DNA of 64,000 nucleotides, taken from NCBI GenBank assembly GCA_945860295.1, contig CAMAQH010000017.1:1-64000 (forward strand), read 5' to 3'. The notes under the pieces were generated by a model. That model ran no database searches. It was not told the DNA's origin and saw only the letters and a list, made by a program, of their open reading frames with translations. Origin of the DNA: Prosthecobacter debontii. GTDB lineage: Bacteria; Verrucomicrobiota; Verrucomicrobiia; Verrucomicrobiales; Verrucomicrobiaceae. Positions 40,671-49,859 of the stretch are shown piece by piece (the first letter of the stretch is position 1; each line of letters opens with the position of its first letter). The position numbers were made by a program, and so were the translations under genes.

Positions 40671-41585
40671 ATGAAACTTGGTTTTGTCTCCGCCATTCTC
40701 CCTGAGCTGTCTTTGAATGAAGTGCTCGCCTTTGCCTCACATGAGGTCTTCTCCACCGTGGAAATCATGTGCTGGCCCGTCGGCAAGGTGGAGCGCAAGT
40801 TTGCCGGTGTCACTCATCTCGATGTCACGGACCTAACCAAGACCCGCTCGGAGGATGTGCGAAAGCTCTGTGAAGATCATGGCGTGGGCATCAGCGCGCT
40901 CGGGTATTACCCGAACATGCTCGATCCAGATCCCGAGGTCTCGCGCGTGGCCGTGGCTCACTTCAAGAAAGTCATCAAAGCTGCGCCCTTGCTTGGTTTG
41001 AAAAACGTCAACGGCTTTGTCGGTCGCGACTGGACCAAGACCGTCGATGAAAACTGGCCGCGCTTTCTCAAGATCTGGAAGCCCATCATTGAATACGCCG
41101 AGGCGCATGGCGTGAAGATCGGTATCGAAAACTGCCCCATGTCCTTCACCCGCGACGAATGGCCCGGCGGCAAGAACCTCATGACCACGCCCGCGATTTG
41201 GCGTCGCGCTTTCAATGACATCGACTCGCCCAACTTCGGTCTGAACTACGATCCAAGCCACTTCATCCTCCAAGGCATGGACCCGCTCAGCCCCCTGGCC
41301 GAGTTCAAATCCAAGCTCTTCCATCTCCACGCCAAGGACGTCAAAATTAACCACGCCGCGCTGAATGAAGTCGGCTGCTTCGACTTTCCGCTCAACTGGC
41401 ATCAGCCTCGCATCCCAGGTTATGGCGACATCAACTGGGCTGCCTTCATGGGAGAACTCATGCGTATCGGCTACGACGGCCCTCTCTGCATCGAAGTCGA
41501 AGACGACACCTTCGGCAAAACTCTGGATGGCCGCATGAAGGCGATCAAAGTCGCGAGAAACGTGCTCGCGCCGTTCTTTGGGTGA
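40671..41585 (+). CDS. Sugar phosphate isomerase/epimerase (xylose-isomerase-like TIM barrel)
   Basis: A 304-residue AP-endonuclease-2 superfamily protein. The metal-binding positions are visible: IGIENCPM, LNYDPSHF, LFHLHAKD and CIEVEDD provide Glu, Asp/His, His and Glu. Members isomerise or epimerise ketoses and inositols. It lies after the Gfo/Idh/MocA dehydrogenase, a frequent partner in inositol and glucoside breakdown. The perfect palindrome at 40611 lies in its promoter region. Confidence 0.88.
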   Translation: MKLGFVSAILPELSLNEVLAFASHEVFSTVEIMCWPVGKVERKFAGVTHLDVTDLTKTRSEDVRKLCEDHGVGISALGYYPNMLDPDPEVSRVAVAHFKKVIKAAPLLGLKNVNGFVGRDWTKTVDENWPRFLKIWKPIIEYAEAHGVKIGIENCPMSFTRDEWPGGKNLMTTPAIWRRAFNDIDSPNFGLNYDPSHFILQGMDPLSPLAEFKSKLFHLHAKDVKINHAALNEVGCFDFPLNWHQPRIPGYGDINWAAFMGELMRIGYDGPLCIEVEDDTFGKTLDGRMKAIKVARNVLAPFFG

Positions 41586-42107
41586 TCACTCAGGAAGTTC
41601 GACCTTCCGGCTGTTATCATCACGCGTGAACCGCAGCTCCATGTTGTGCTCTCCACTTCGTAGATGCAGCAGATTGGTTTGATCTTTAAAGAGATCGCAG
41701 AGCACGGAATGCTGAATTGTTATTCCCGAGGGGCACGCGATAAGAGGCACCTCAAAGTAGAGGGTGACTGTTGGATCGTCGGTCTTGATACTCTCGATCT
41801 CGCGCCCAACCCAATCGATCTTGGCATTTTTTCCCGTGACTTCCGTGACCACAAAGGTCTTTGCGAGGTAGGCCTGCATTTGGGCGTCGAACTCGGCGGC
41901 GGAGGTTTTGTCGATCGACATCAGGCGCTCTGACTGGCGGATGAGAGCCAGTTCCAGGTCGTTGACGAATACGGTGAGACTGACTTCGAGCTTTTGAGTC
42001 TTCGGATTGTATTCCGCCTCGGCAGTGGACTGGTGCAGCGAGTGCGCGTGGAGACAGGGCACAACAAGAAGGGCGGTGAGGACCGCGATGAAGCTACTTC
42101 TTTTCAT
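41586..42107 (-). CDS. DUF6702-like exported protein
   Basis: A 173-residue protein with a signal peptide (FIAVLTALLVVPCLHAHSLH). EYNPKTQKLEVSLTVFVND and a YLAKTFVV segment match the DUF6702 type, small periplasmic proteins often encoded beside M1 peptidases. The role is unknown. Its start overlaps the end of the peptidase gene by 14 bases, so the two form a leftward operon. It converges with the isomerase gene, with adjacent stops. Confidence 0.78.
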   Translation of the reverse strand: MKRSSFIAVLTALLVVPCLHAHSLHQSTAEAEYNPKTQKLEVSLTVFVNDLELALIRQSERLMSIDKTSAAEFDAQMQAYLAKTFVVTEVTGKNAKIDWVGREIESIKTDDPTVTLYFEVPLIACPSGITIQHSVLCDLFKDQTNLLHLRSGEHNMELRFTRDDNSRKVELPE

Positions 42108-44439
42108 CAGACTTCTTCTTGCCGTCGTCTTTCTTCTCCGGCTTCGTGATCTCGCGCATCGGATTCGGAGCCTTGTCGTCTTTGAAGAGCTGGAATTTGC
42201 TCTTCACGGGTCGACGGGGCCAGAAATTGTTTTCCACGTCGGTGTCCACAAGTTCCTGGCGCGGATCGAAGGTGACGGATTTTATCTCCTTCTTCGTGAA
42301 CAGAAGCTTGGAGGCTTTTTCCGTGTTGAAGCGCCAAATTTCCGGCGGGAGCTTCATCTCCTCGGCGCTGCCGTCGGTGTACTCGACCTTCAGGATCACG
42401 GGTGTGACGAGTCCGCCGACGTTGCTCAACTCGATGGAGTAAAAGTTGTGTTTCGTCTGCAGCAGTTTCGGGTCGATCTCCTCCTCACTGAGATCTTTGA
42501 TGAGCGTCTCGAACTTCTCCTTCTCGCTGGGTAGCACAGTGGTCTTGTCGAAGCTGTCGTAGAAGTCCTTCAACTCGGGGAAACGGTCCACGCGCTTCGA
42601 GAGCGAGTAGTTGCGCTCGCGCGTGGTGGTTTTCGGCAGTTCGTCCTCCTCCTGCTTCTTTTTCCTCTTTTCGATGGCGGGATCGCGCGTGTCGAGTTGC
42701 AGCCATTTTACCTCATCAATCGACACATCCACATGATCGACGCTGTAGAACCAACCGCGCCAGAACCAGTCGAGATCGACACCGCTGGCGTCCTCCATGG
42801 TACGAAAGAAATCACTCGGCGTGGGCCGCTTGAACATCCAACGTTTCGCATAGGTCTTGAATGCGTGATCGAAGGCATCGCGGCCGAGAATGTGCTCACG
42901 CAGGATGTTCAGCGCCACGGTCGGCTGGCCGTAGGCGTTCGGGCCGAGTTCGGCGATTGACTCCGAGTTCGTCATCACCGGCACACGGTCCATCGTGCGC
43001 ATGTAATCGACCATGCCGCGCTCGTTGCGGCGATGCCTCCAGTCGTTCTCCCATTCTTCTTCGGTGAGATATTCCACAAACGAATTCAGCCCTTCGTCCA
43101 TCCACGTCCACTGCCGCTCGTCGCTGTTCACGATCATCGGAAAGTAGTTGTGCCCCACTTCGTGAATCACCACTCCGATGAGCGCATACTTCGCCTTTTC
43201 AGGATAGGTGCCATCCTTCTCTGGACGCGGGCCGTTGAAGCAGATCATCGGGTATTCCATGCCGCCCACCGGCCCGTTCACCGACCACGCCACGGGATAC
43301 GGATACGCGAAGGTGTAGCGCGAATACGTCTGGATCGTATGCGCGATGGCATGGGTTGAATACTTGTCCCACAAAGGCATGCCTTCTTTGGGATAAAGCG
43401 ACATCGCCATCACCGGCTTGCCATTCACACTCGCGCCTTCGACGGCCATCGCATCCCAAGCAAATTTACGCGATGAAGCGAAGGCAAAGTCACGCACGTT
43501 GTCCGCCTGAAACACCCAGGTCTTCTTGCTCTTCGGCTTACCTTTCTCCGCCGCTTTTGCTTCTTCAGGAGTGACGATGTACATTGGCTTCTTTATCTCT
43601 CCCTGCGCCTTCTTCAGCCGCTCTCGCTGAGTCTCCGTCAAAACGCTATCCGCATTCTGTAGAGTCCCCGTGGCGGCCACGAGATGATCATCCGGCACGG
43701 TGAGGCTGACTTTATAGTTGCCGAACTCCAGGGTGAATTCGCCGGTGCCGAGGAACTGTTTATTGATCCAGCCCGCATAGTCCGTGTAGGCCGCCATGCG
43801 CGGGAACCACTGCGCGATGGTGTAGATGCAGTTCTTGTCCTCCTCGAAGAACTCGTAACCCGTGCGCGCGTTCAGGTGCTTGCAGTCATTGATCGGATAA
43901 CTCCAGGCGATTTTGAAAACGAAGTCTGCTCCGGCTACCAGCGGTTCCGGCAGATCAAGGCGCAGCATGGTCTTCACAACGGCATGTGGCAGCGCTGCGC
44001 CTTTGGTATCAGTGAGCTTGCTGATCTTCATCTCGCCATCGTAGGTCTCATAGGTCAACAGACGGTCCAGCGCGCTGTAGCTGATCTTGGCTGGATCAAT
44101 GCCACGCTTCGTGTTCGGCGCGGCGCGTGAGTCGGCATTGTGAGAAAGATAGTTTTGATCGAGCTGCACCCAAAGATACTCCAGGGCATCTGGTGAGGCA
44201 TTGTGATACGTCACCGTTGCCTCCGCTGTGATCGTGTGCTTCACGTCATCCAGCTCGACGTTGATGTCATAGTCCGCTCGGTTCTGCCAGTAGCCTGTGC
44301 CCGGCGCTCCTGAAGCGATCCGCTGAGCCGAAGGCGTGGGGATCGAGGGATCAAGCTGCTGAAACTTGCCGACAGGCGATCCAGTTTGTTGTGCTGCGGC
44401 TGTCAGTGTGGTGAGAAGAAAGCGGAATAAAGTCTTCAT
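42094..44439 (-). CDS. M1 family metallopeptidase (aminopeptidase)
   Basis: A 781-residue exported peptidase with a signal peptide from the ATG at 44439. The zinc site is HEVGHN with the third ligand in WMDEGLNSF. VGGMEYPMICF takes the place of the usual GXMEN exopeptidase motif, with Tyr for Asn. The C-terminus is very lysine/asparagine-rich (DDGKKKSDEKK). It removes N-terminal residues from peptides, probably in the periplasm. The frame stays open upstream to 44526 without a plausible start. Confidence 0.9.
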   Translation of the reverse strand: MKTLFRFLLTTLTAAAQQTGSPVGKFQQLDPSIPTPSAQRIASGAPGTGYWQNRADYDINVELDDVKHTITAEATVTYHNASPDALEYLWVQLDQNYLSHNADSRAAPNTKRGIDPAKISYSALDRLLTYETYDGEMKISKLTDTKGAALPHAVVKTMLRLDLPEPLVAGADFVFKIAWSYPINDCKHLNARTGYEFFEEDKNCIYTIAQWFPRMAAYTDYAGWINKQFLGTGEFTLEFGNYKVSLTVPDDHLVAATGTLQNADSVLTETQRERLKKAQGEIKKPMYIVTPEEAKAAEKGKPKSKKTWVFQADNVRDFAFASSRKFAWDAMAVEGASVNGKPVMAMSLYPKEGMPLWDKYSTHAIAHTIQTYSRYTFAYPYPVAWSVNGPVGGMEYPMICFNGPRPEKDGTYPEKAKYALIGVVIHEVGHNYFPMIVNSDERQWTWMDEGLNSFVEYLTEEEWENDWRHRRNERGMVDYMRTMDRVPVMTNSESIAELGPNAYGQPTVALNILREHILGRDAFDHAFKTYAKRWMFKRPTPSDFFRTMEDASGVDLDWFWRGWFYSVDHVDVSIDEVKWLQLDTRDPAIEKRKKKQEEDELPKTTTRERNYSLSKRVDRFPELKDFYDSFDKTTVLPSEKEKFETLIKDLSEEEIDPKLLQTKHNFYSIELSNVGGLVTPVILKVEYTDGSAEEMKLPPEIWRFNTEKASKLLFTKKEIKSVTFDPRQELVDTDVENNFWPRRPVKSKFQLFKDDKAPNPMREITKPEKKDDGKKKSDEKK

Positions 44440-44498
44440 GTGCTGTCTGGATTTAACGTGACCAACAGCGTTCAAGCGAGGCATTTTCTTGGCCGGAT

Positions 44499-44765
44499 TT
44501 GCAGGGCAGTGTAGCCTCGGATGCATTTCTGACTTGGGAAACTCTGACTTTACTGTTCCTCGCCGGACTCAGTGCGGGGTTTCATCGACGCCATCGCGTG
44601 CATTATCCCATCGCGTTCGCGATGATCGCCGGGCAGCTCATCGGGGGGAGGCTGGGAGCTTCGATGGCTATTAGGCATGGTGAGTCTTTCATCCGTGTGA
44701 TCTTCATCGCGGTTCTGTTCGCGATGCTGATCAAGCTTCTGTGGGACCAGTTTGGCGCAGCTTGA
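44499..44765 (+). pseudogene. C-terminal fragment of a TauE/SafE (TSUP) transporter
   Basis: An 88-codon frame whose second half, AMIAGQLIGGRLGASMAIRH then SFIRVIFIAVLFAMLIKLLW, matches the last two helices of the sulfite-exporter family. Full members are about 250 residues, so this is a remnant. It overlaps the end of the convergent VanZ gene. Confidence 0.6.
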
Positions 44766-45162
44766 GGAGTAGCTTCCAGACAATCCAAGCGGCGAGCACT
44801 CCGCCGGTCACATCGGCCAGCCAGTCCCATGGTTCATTACCGCTGCGGCCAGGGGTGAAGGTTTGATGAAACTCATCCAGCGCGCCGATGATGGCGGTAA
44901 ACAAGAGCCCTGGAATGGCCAGCACGCGCCAACTCGGCAGAGACGATCTTTTGCCATGCAAGGCAAGTAGGAGGCAGAGGGCACCGCCGCAAAAGTAGGT
45001 GCAGTGTAGCAGCTTGTCCTTCAGCGGAAATGAGGGGCCACTTGGCAGCGCGCTGTTCGCTGAGAGAGTCCAAAGTACAGCGCCCCAAACGAGGACGCCG
45101 AACCACCAAAGTGCGCTGGTTTTAACCAACCGAGAACCGAGGACAACGAACCGAGGACTCAT
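44731..45162 (-). CDS. VanZ-like family membrane protein
   Basis: A 143-residue protein with four hydrophobic helices. The VanZ signature is seen in KDKLLHCTYFCGGALCLLL and GALDEFHQTFTPGRSGNEPW, DWLADVTGG. VanZ confers low-level teicoplanin resistance in some firmicutes; in most bacteria the role is unknown. It follows brnA with a 4-base overlap, so it may be co-transcribed with the toxin-antitoxin pair. Confidence 0.88.
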   Translation of the reverse strand: MSPRFVVLGSRLVKTSALWWFGVLVWGAVLWTLSANSALPSGPSFPLKDKLLHCTYFCGGALCLLLALHGKRSSLPSWRVLAIPGLLFTAIIGALDEFHQTFTPGRSGNEPWDWLADVTGGVLAAWIVWKLLLKLRQTGPTEA

Positions 45163-45497
45163 CCCTCCTTCATCTCCTCCTCCATGCGCTCACTGAGCCA
45201 TTGCTTGATCATGCTCTGGTAGTTCAGGTAGCGGCGGCGAGCGATGCGCTTGATCCGGCTCAGCATTCGTGGATCGAAGCGCAGTGTGATGGTTGTGGAT
45301 TCACGCACATCGGTGCGGTGGATGGACATCTGCATCAAGCGTGATTCGAGCTGGTGCTGCGCCCAGTATTTGCCTTCTGCCTCTTCGGAATCAAAGGCTG
45401 GCACATCTTTCCAGGCCCGCACCAAGTCTAGATCCCCATCCATCGGGATCGGGCGGGTGGTGATGGTGGTTTCTTTGCGGAGTGGTTCAGTGCTCAT
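45159..45497 (-). CDS. brnA: BrnA-type antitoxin (ribbon-helix-helix)
   Basis: A 112-residue protein. The C-terminal half is a CopG/RHH domain: TTITLRFDPRMLSRIKRIAR then YLNYQSMIKQWLSERM. The N-terminal part contains YWAQHQLESRL. BrnA neutralises BrnT and represses the operon. The gene starts 6 bp after brnT ends, and the order toxin then antitoxin is the usual one for this system. Confidence 0.82.
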   Translation of the reverse strand: MSTEPLRKETTITTRPIPMDGDLDLVRAWKDVPAFDSEEAEGKYWAQHQLESRLMQMSIHRTDVRESTTITLRFDPRMLSRIKRIARRRYLNYQSMIKQWLSERMEEEMKEG

Positions 45498-45503
45498 TGC
45501 GGG

Positions 45504-45782
45504 TCATACATCCTCGGCTCTCTTCCTCTCAAAAAAATCAAACTCGCCATTGGTCATGTCTCGGGCGAAGATGACTCTGTAGCGTTTGCCATCGGTCCAA
45601 AAGACGCTGAATACCGCGCGGCCACCCAGCGACTTGCCGAGGCTGTAGTAGCGGGCCTCGGTTGTGTTTTCGTTATCGCCGGGTAGGAGCTTTAGCGAAA
45701 AGGGATCTTCAAACGACTCCTCAATATCCTTGGGAGTCAGTTTGGTGAGATCAAAAGTTACGCCGAGCCAGTCAAAATCCAT
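45504..45782 (-). CDS. brnT: BrnT-type toxin
   Basis: A 92-residue protein of the BrnT ribonuclease family. FDWLGVTFDLTKLTPKDIEE, then ARYYSLGKSLGGRAVFSVFW and YRVIFARDM keep the fold's order, but FDLTK deviates from the typical WDXXK region. BrnT cleaves RNA and stops growth. With the adjacent RHH antitoxin it forms a complete two-gene system. Confidence 0.8.
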   Translation of the reverse strand: MDFDWLGVTFDLTKLTPKDIEESFEDPFSLKLLPGDNENTTEARYYSLGKSLGGRAVFSVFWTDGKRYRVIFARDMTNGEFDFFERKRAEDV

Positions 45783-45825
45783 GATGTGTATGTTGTCTTC
45801 AACGTGCTACCCGCCGCATCTCTCG

Positions 45826-46203
45826 CTATTTCCGATATTGGATCAGTTCTATCTCATAACCCTCAGGCGCGTCAATGAAGGCGAATATGCCGCTGGAACT
45901 TTCGGTCGGACCATCTGAGAGGGGGTAGCCACAAGAGGCGGCATGAAGGGCGAACTTTTCTAAATCCTCAACCTCAAAAGCTAGGTGCGTCACATCAGGC
46001 CCGAGGACAACGGCGCCACTGGCAGGGAAGCTGCAAATTTCGATCAGTTCGTCGCTGTTTGGAGTCTTGAAGAAGACAAGCTCAGAGCCGCGTGGCGACT
46101 TGTGGCGCTTCACCTCTTCAAGCCCGAGTACGTCGTTATAAAAGGCGACGGTTTTCACGAGATCGTTCACGCGATAGCGGGTGTGGAGAAGTTTTTTGAC
46201 CAT
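45826..46203 (-). CDS. VOC family protein (lactoylglutathione lyase-like)
   Basis: A 125-residue single VOC protein. LLHTRYRVNDLVKTVAFYND supplies the first metal-ligand His. VTHLAFEVEDLEKF and FAFIDAPEGYEIELIQY supply the second His and the Glu. Glyoxalase I needs four metal ligands from two modules, so a dimer is expected. The exact substrate cannot be assigned. Confidence 0.87.
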   Translation of the reverse strand: MVKKLLHTRYRVNDLVKTVAFYNDVLGLEEVKRHKSPRGSELVFFKTPNSDELIEICSFPASGAVVLGPDVTHLAFEVEDLEKFALHAASCGYPLSDGPTESSSGIFAFIDAPEGYEIELIQYRK

Positions 46204-46307
46204 GGAGTGTGAAGATAAAATATTTCGCAGTTACTTTGGTGCCATGCACGCTGTCTGGCAACACAGTCGTTTGCGAGTTGTTGCGTTTACCGCTACTGGC
46301 AGCACCG

Positions 46308-47564
46308 ATGTCTGCACGTAAACCGGCTTTAAGTTTCATCTTCATCACTCTCACGCTCGATATTCTGGGCATCGGTCTGATCGTGCCGATCCTGCCAAAG
46401 CTCATCGAACAATATCAGGGCGGCAATGTGGCTGCGGCTTCCAGCACCTATGGCCTGCTTTACGCACTGTATGCGCTGATGCAGTTTCTTTTTGCGCCGC
46501 TGATCGGCAGCTTGTCGGATCGGTTTGGGCGCAGACCCGTGATTCTCATTTCATTACTGGGATCAGCGCTGGATTACTTCGTGATCGCCTTTGCGCCAAA
46601 TTTAGCCTGGTTTGCTGTGGGCCGCGTGATCGCTGGACTCACGGGTGCCAACTTTGCCGCTGCCAGTGCCTACATCGCAGACATCAGCCCGCCGGAGAAG
46701 CGTGCGGCGAATTTTGGGATGATCGGCGCGGCCTTTGGTCTGGGTTTTGTGATCGGACCGGTGTTAGGCGGACTGCTGGGGCAGTATGGCATGAAGGTGC
46801 CGTTCTTCGCCGCAGGTGGACTGACTCTGCTTAATTGGGTCTATGGCGTGTTCGTGCTGCCTGAATCTCTCGCGCCAGAAAATCGCCGTAACTTCAGTTG
46901 GGCACGCAGTAATCCGATCGGCTCACTGTTGGCATTGAGGAGGTTCCCGACGCTGCTCGGCTTGATCGCCGCCTACTTCATCGCCCTGCTGGCGCATCAG
47001 GTGTACCCTAGCATCTGGGTGCTCTACACCAGCTACCGTTTTGGCTGGGACACGCTGGCGACGGGTCTCTCGCTGGCTGCGGTCGGCGTCATGGCCGGCG
47101 GCGTGCAGGGCGGACTCACGAAGCGTGTCGTCGGCGCTTTTGGGGAGGCTAAAACGGTGCGCTATGGGCTGATCATGGCCACCTTCTTTTACGCCGCTTA
47201 CGGTCTGGCATCTCAGCCGTGGATGATCTACGTCTGCATTGTGTTTGGCAGCCTCAGCGGACTCGTCACACCGGCTGTACAAGCACTGATGTCACAGGCC
47301 GTACCTGCGGATGAGCAGGGCGCGCTGCAAGGCTCACTGACCAGTCTTTCCAGTCTGACGGGCATCATCGGGCCGATCGTTTGCACCCACTTATTCAGTT
47401 TCTTTGTGAGTGAAAAAGCACCCATCGTGCTGCCCGGCGCACCCTTCTTTTGGAGTGCCTTATTGATGCTCGTAGCGTTGGCTTTTGCCCTGCCCGCACT
47501 GCGCAGGATCACTCCACGTTCTGGATCTGCTCACGGATCTTCTCCAGTTCCGTCTTCGCACTGA
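46308..47564 (+). CDS. MFS transporter, TetA-like
   Basis: A 418-residue, 12-helix transporter. Motif A is GSLSDRFGRRPV between helices 2 and 3. Motif C-like GAAFGLGFVIGPVLGGLLG marks drug/H+ antiporters of the 12-TMS group. It resembles tetracycline exporters. The frame is open upstream to a GTG at 46209, but the ATG at 46308 starts the first helix. Its 3' end overlaps the yicC gene by 56 bases, tail to tail. Confidence 0.9.
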   Translation: MSARKPALSFIFITLTLDILGIGLIVPILPKLIEQYQGGNVAAASSTYGLLYALYALMQFLFAPLIGSLSDRFGRRPVILISLLGSALDYFVIAFAPNLAWFAVGRVIAGLTGANFAAASAYIADISPPEKRAANFGMIGAAFGLGFVIGPVLGGLLGQYGMKVPFFAAGGLTLLNWVYGVFVLPESLAPENRRNFSWARSNPIGSLLALRRFPTLLGLIAAYFIALLAHQVYPSIWVLYTSYRFGWDTLATGLSLAAVGVMAGGVQGGLTKRVVGAFGEAKTVRYGLIMATFFYAAYGLASQPWMIYVCIVFGSLSGLVTPAVQALMSQAVPADEQGALQGSLTSLSSLTGIIGPIVCTHLFSFFVSEKAPIVLPGAPFFWSALLMLVALAFALPALRRITPRSGSAHGSSPVPSSH

Positions 47565-48384
47565 CGACGTGGTGTGCGATCTCGGCATTGTTGCACTTCG
47601 ATCCCATCGTATTGAACTCGCGGAAGAACTCCTGCACGAGGAAGTCCAGACTGCGACCCACGGGTTCATCGCTTGCCAGATAAGTGCGGAATTGCTTCAA
47701 GTGACTGGCTGCGCGTGACAACTCCTCTGAGATGTCCGTGCGGTCAGCAAACAGGGCGATCTCTTTGAGCAGGCGTTCATCATCGAGAGGTAAAGGCAGG
47801 CCAGCTTGCTCCAAACGTTGGCGCAAAACAGTCCGCTGATGCTCCGGCACTGCGGGGGCTTTTTCAGCGATCTGCGTGGCGAGTGATTCGATGGTATTGA
47901 GGCGTGCTTCCATCTCTTCACGCAGATGGCTTCCCTCCGTGCTGCGCATGGCGACAAATTGCTGCAAAGCCGCAGCCAGGGCAGTTTGCAGCACAGGCCA
48001 GATGTCCTCAGCTACGGTCTCCGCCGTCTTGCTGACGAGCACGCCGGGCAGACGCACGACTTCGCTCAAAGAGAGCTCGGGGGAGATGCCGAGACGCCCC
48101 GCCATCTCACGCAATTGCTGTACATATTTCGCGGCTACCGCCTCATCGAGCTGCGGCATCGTGTCCTCCACCATCGCCTGATCGGTTCGCACCTGAACAT
48201 TCACACGACCACGCGAGCACAGGGCAGACACTTGATTGCGCACCTGTATTTCCAGGTCGCTTAAATCGCGGGGCAGGCTCACGGCTACCTCGAGCTGCTT
48301 GCGGTTCACACTGCTGCACTCCACCACCCAAGTCGTGCCACCCTGCCGCGCTTCACCACGGCCAAATCCAGTCATGCTTTTCAT
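47509..48384 (-). CDS. yicC: YicC family endoribonuclease
   Basis: A 291-residue protein starting MKSMTGFGRGEA, the typical N-terminus. GRVNVQVRTDQA, LFADRTDISEELSRAASHLK and DFLVQEFFREFNTMGSKCNN are family motifs. YicC acts in RNA turnover and stress adaptation. The ATG at 48384 is chosen because the frame further upstream does not match. The last 56 bases overlap the MFS gene on the other strand. Confidence 0.92.
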   Translation of the reverse strand: MKSMTGFGRGEARQGGTTWVVECSSVNRKQLEVAVSLPRDLSDLEIQVRNQVSALCSRGRVNVQVRTDQAMVEDTMPQLDEAVAAKYVQQLREMAGRLGISPELSLSEVVRLPGVLVSKTAETVAEDIWPVLQTALAAALQQFVAMRSTEGSHLREEMEARLNTIESLATQIAEKAPAVPEHQRTVLRQRLEQAGLPLPLDDERLLKEIALFADRTDISEELSRAASHLKQFRTYLASDEPVGRSLDFLVQEFFREFNTMGSKCNNAEIAHHVVSAKTELEKIREQIQNVE

Positions 48385-48526
48385 AGGCCGCGATAAAAGC
48401 CGCGATGCCGCCGACTGGCAAGGCGTGCTTTGACCTGCATCTGTCCACAAAGCAAAACCGCATGGAGGCGGAACCCCCATGCGGCTTGTCAACAAACCAG
48501 AAACCGAAGCGAACGGCATCCGGAAA

Positions 48527-49103
48527 TTAGAAGCGAATACACATGTCCATCGTCACGCGATTATTCGTCAGGCCATAGGGGCGCACAGCGGCCACTTCAT
48601 AGGCGATACCAAAGTCCACGTTGTCGAGGAGTCGGCTACGGAAACCAATGCCGACCATGCCCTGCGTGGTGCCGCTAGCATTGCTGCCACCGAAGTTGAT
48701 CACATCGTAGCCATTGCCACGCAGACCTCGGAAATTCGTGCCATCACTCAAATTGGTGAAGAAGTTCGCCGAGATGAATGGGATGAAGTAGCGGCAGGTG
48801 TAGTAGTCCAGCATCAAGCTATAATGAGCGACTGTGTTTTGCTCATCTTGAGTCACTGGAATGCGCACGCCCAAATTGCCGGAGACATGGAAATCTCCGT
48901 AGCCTTTTTGGAACGAGACGAAGGGATTGAGCTCGCCACCCCCACGACCCTGAAACACGTCACGCTCGCCGGAAGGGATTGTCCATGCGAGAACAAAAGC
49001 ATTGAATGGCTTTTTTTGATCCAAACCGCTTGTTAGAGATTGCGCCTCTTCTTTGCTGTTTGTTGCGTTGACCAGCCTCATGACCTGCGGAGAATCGCGG
49101 CCC
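48527..49103 (-). pseudogene. Outer-membrane beta-barrel C-terminal fragment
   Basis: The frame reads as the end of a porin-like barrel: alternating hydrophobic strands (YSLMLDYYTCRYFIPFISAN; VDFGIAYEVAAVRPYGL) and a terminal Phe (TMDMCIRF), the outer-membrane sorting signal. No signal peptide or start fits, and the frame upstream runs into the exonuclease gene on the other strand. It is therefore probably a 5'-truncated gene. An intact short protein with an unusual start is less likely. Confidence 0.55.
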
Positions 49104-49859
49104 ATGAAACTCTCCACCTGGAACGTCAACGGAATCCGTGCCTTACTAAACAAAGGCCTGCGCGAGTACCTGCTCGGTTCTGATGCCGATGTCATCTGCC
49201 TCCAGGAAACCAAGGCCATGCAGGAGCAGGTGGATCTGTCTTTCTTTGGCGGTTATCAGGCCGTCTGGAACAGTGCGGAAAAGAAAGGTTACTCAGGCAC
49301 CTGCATCCTCAGCCGCGTGCCGTGGAAGAGTCATGAGATCGGCATGGGCCACGTTGATCATGACCGTGAGGGGCGTGTGATCACAACGGAGTTTGACGAC
49401 TTCTATGTCGTCACCGTTTATACCCCGAACGCAAAGGCGGAGCTGGCACGGCTTTCCTATCGCTTGCAGTGGGACGAGGTCTTCCGCCTCTTCATCAAGA
49501 ACCTGGAGAGGAAGAAGCCGGTACTTGTTTGCGGTGATTTGAATGTCGCGCATCAGGAGATCGATCTGGCGAATCCTAAATCGAACCGCATGAACCCTGG
49601 CTTCAGTGATGAAGAACGCGCCAGCTTCACGCAGCACTTGGAGTCTGGCTTTCTGGATGTCTTCCGCGAGTTTGATCCGACTCCGCACCACTACACTTGG
49701 TGGACACAGCGCACGCCGGATGCACGCGCCAAGAACATTGGATGGCGGCTAGATTACTGGCTGGCCTCCAGCGCCCTACGACCTGCTTTGAAAAGCTGCA
49801 CGATCCGCGATGACGTGCATGGCTCAGACCACTGCCCGGTGGAGCTGGTGATCGGCTAA
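49104..49859 (+). CDS. xth: Exodeoxyribonuclease III
   Basis: A 251-residue protein of the ExoIII/APE1 family. KLSTWNVNGIRALLNKGL, CLQETKAM, VTVYTPNAKAEL, VCGDLNVAHQEIDLANP and GSDHCPVEL give the metal-binding and catalytic Asn, Glu, Asp and His. It removes abasic sites and trims 3' ends in DNA repair. The ATG at 49104 starts the canonical first strand. It converges with the FAD oxidoreductase gene with a 4-base overlap. Confidence 0.94.
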   Translation: MKLSTWNVNGIRALLNKGLREYLLGSDADVICLQETKAMQEQVDLSFFGGYQAVWNSAEKKGYSGTCILSRVPWKSHEIGMGHVDHDREGRVITTEFDDFYVVTVYTPNAKAELARLSYRLQWDEVFRLFIKNLERKKPVLVCGDLNVAHQEIDLANPKSNRMNPGFSDEERASFTQHLESGFLDVFREFDPTPHHYTWWTQRTPDARAKNIGWRLDYWLASSALRPALKSCTIRDDVHGSDHCPVELVIG

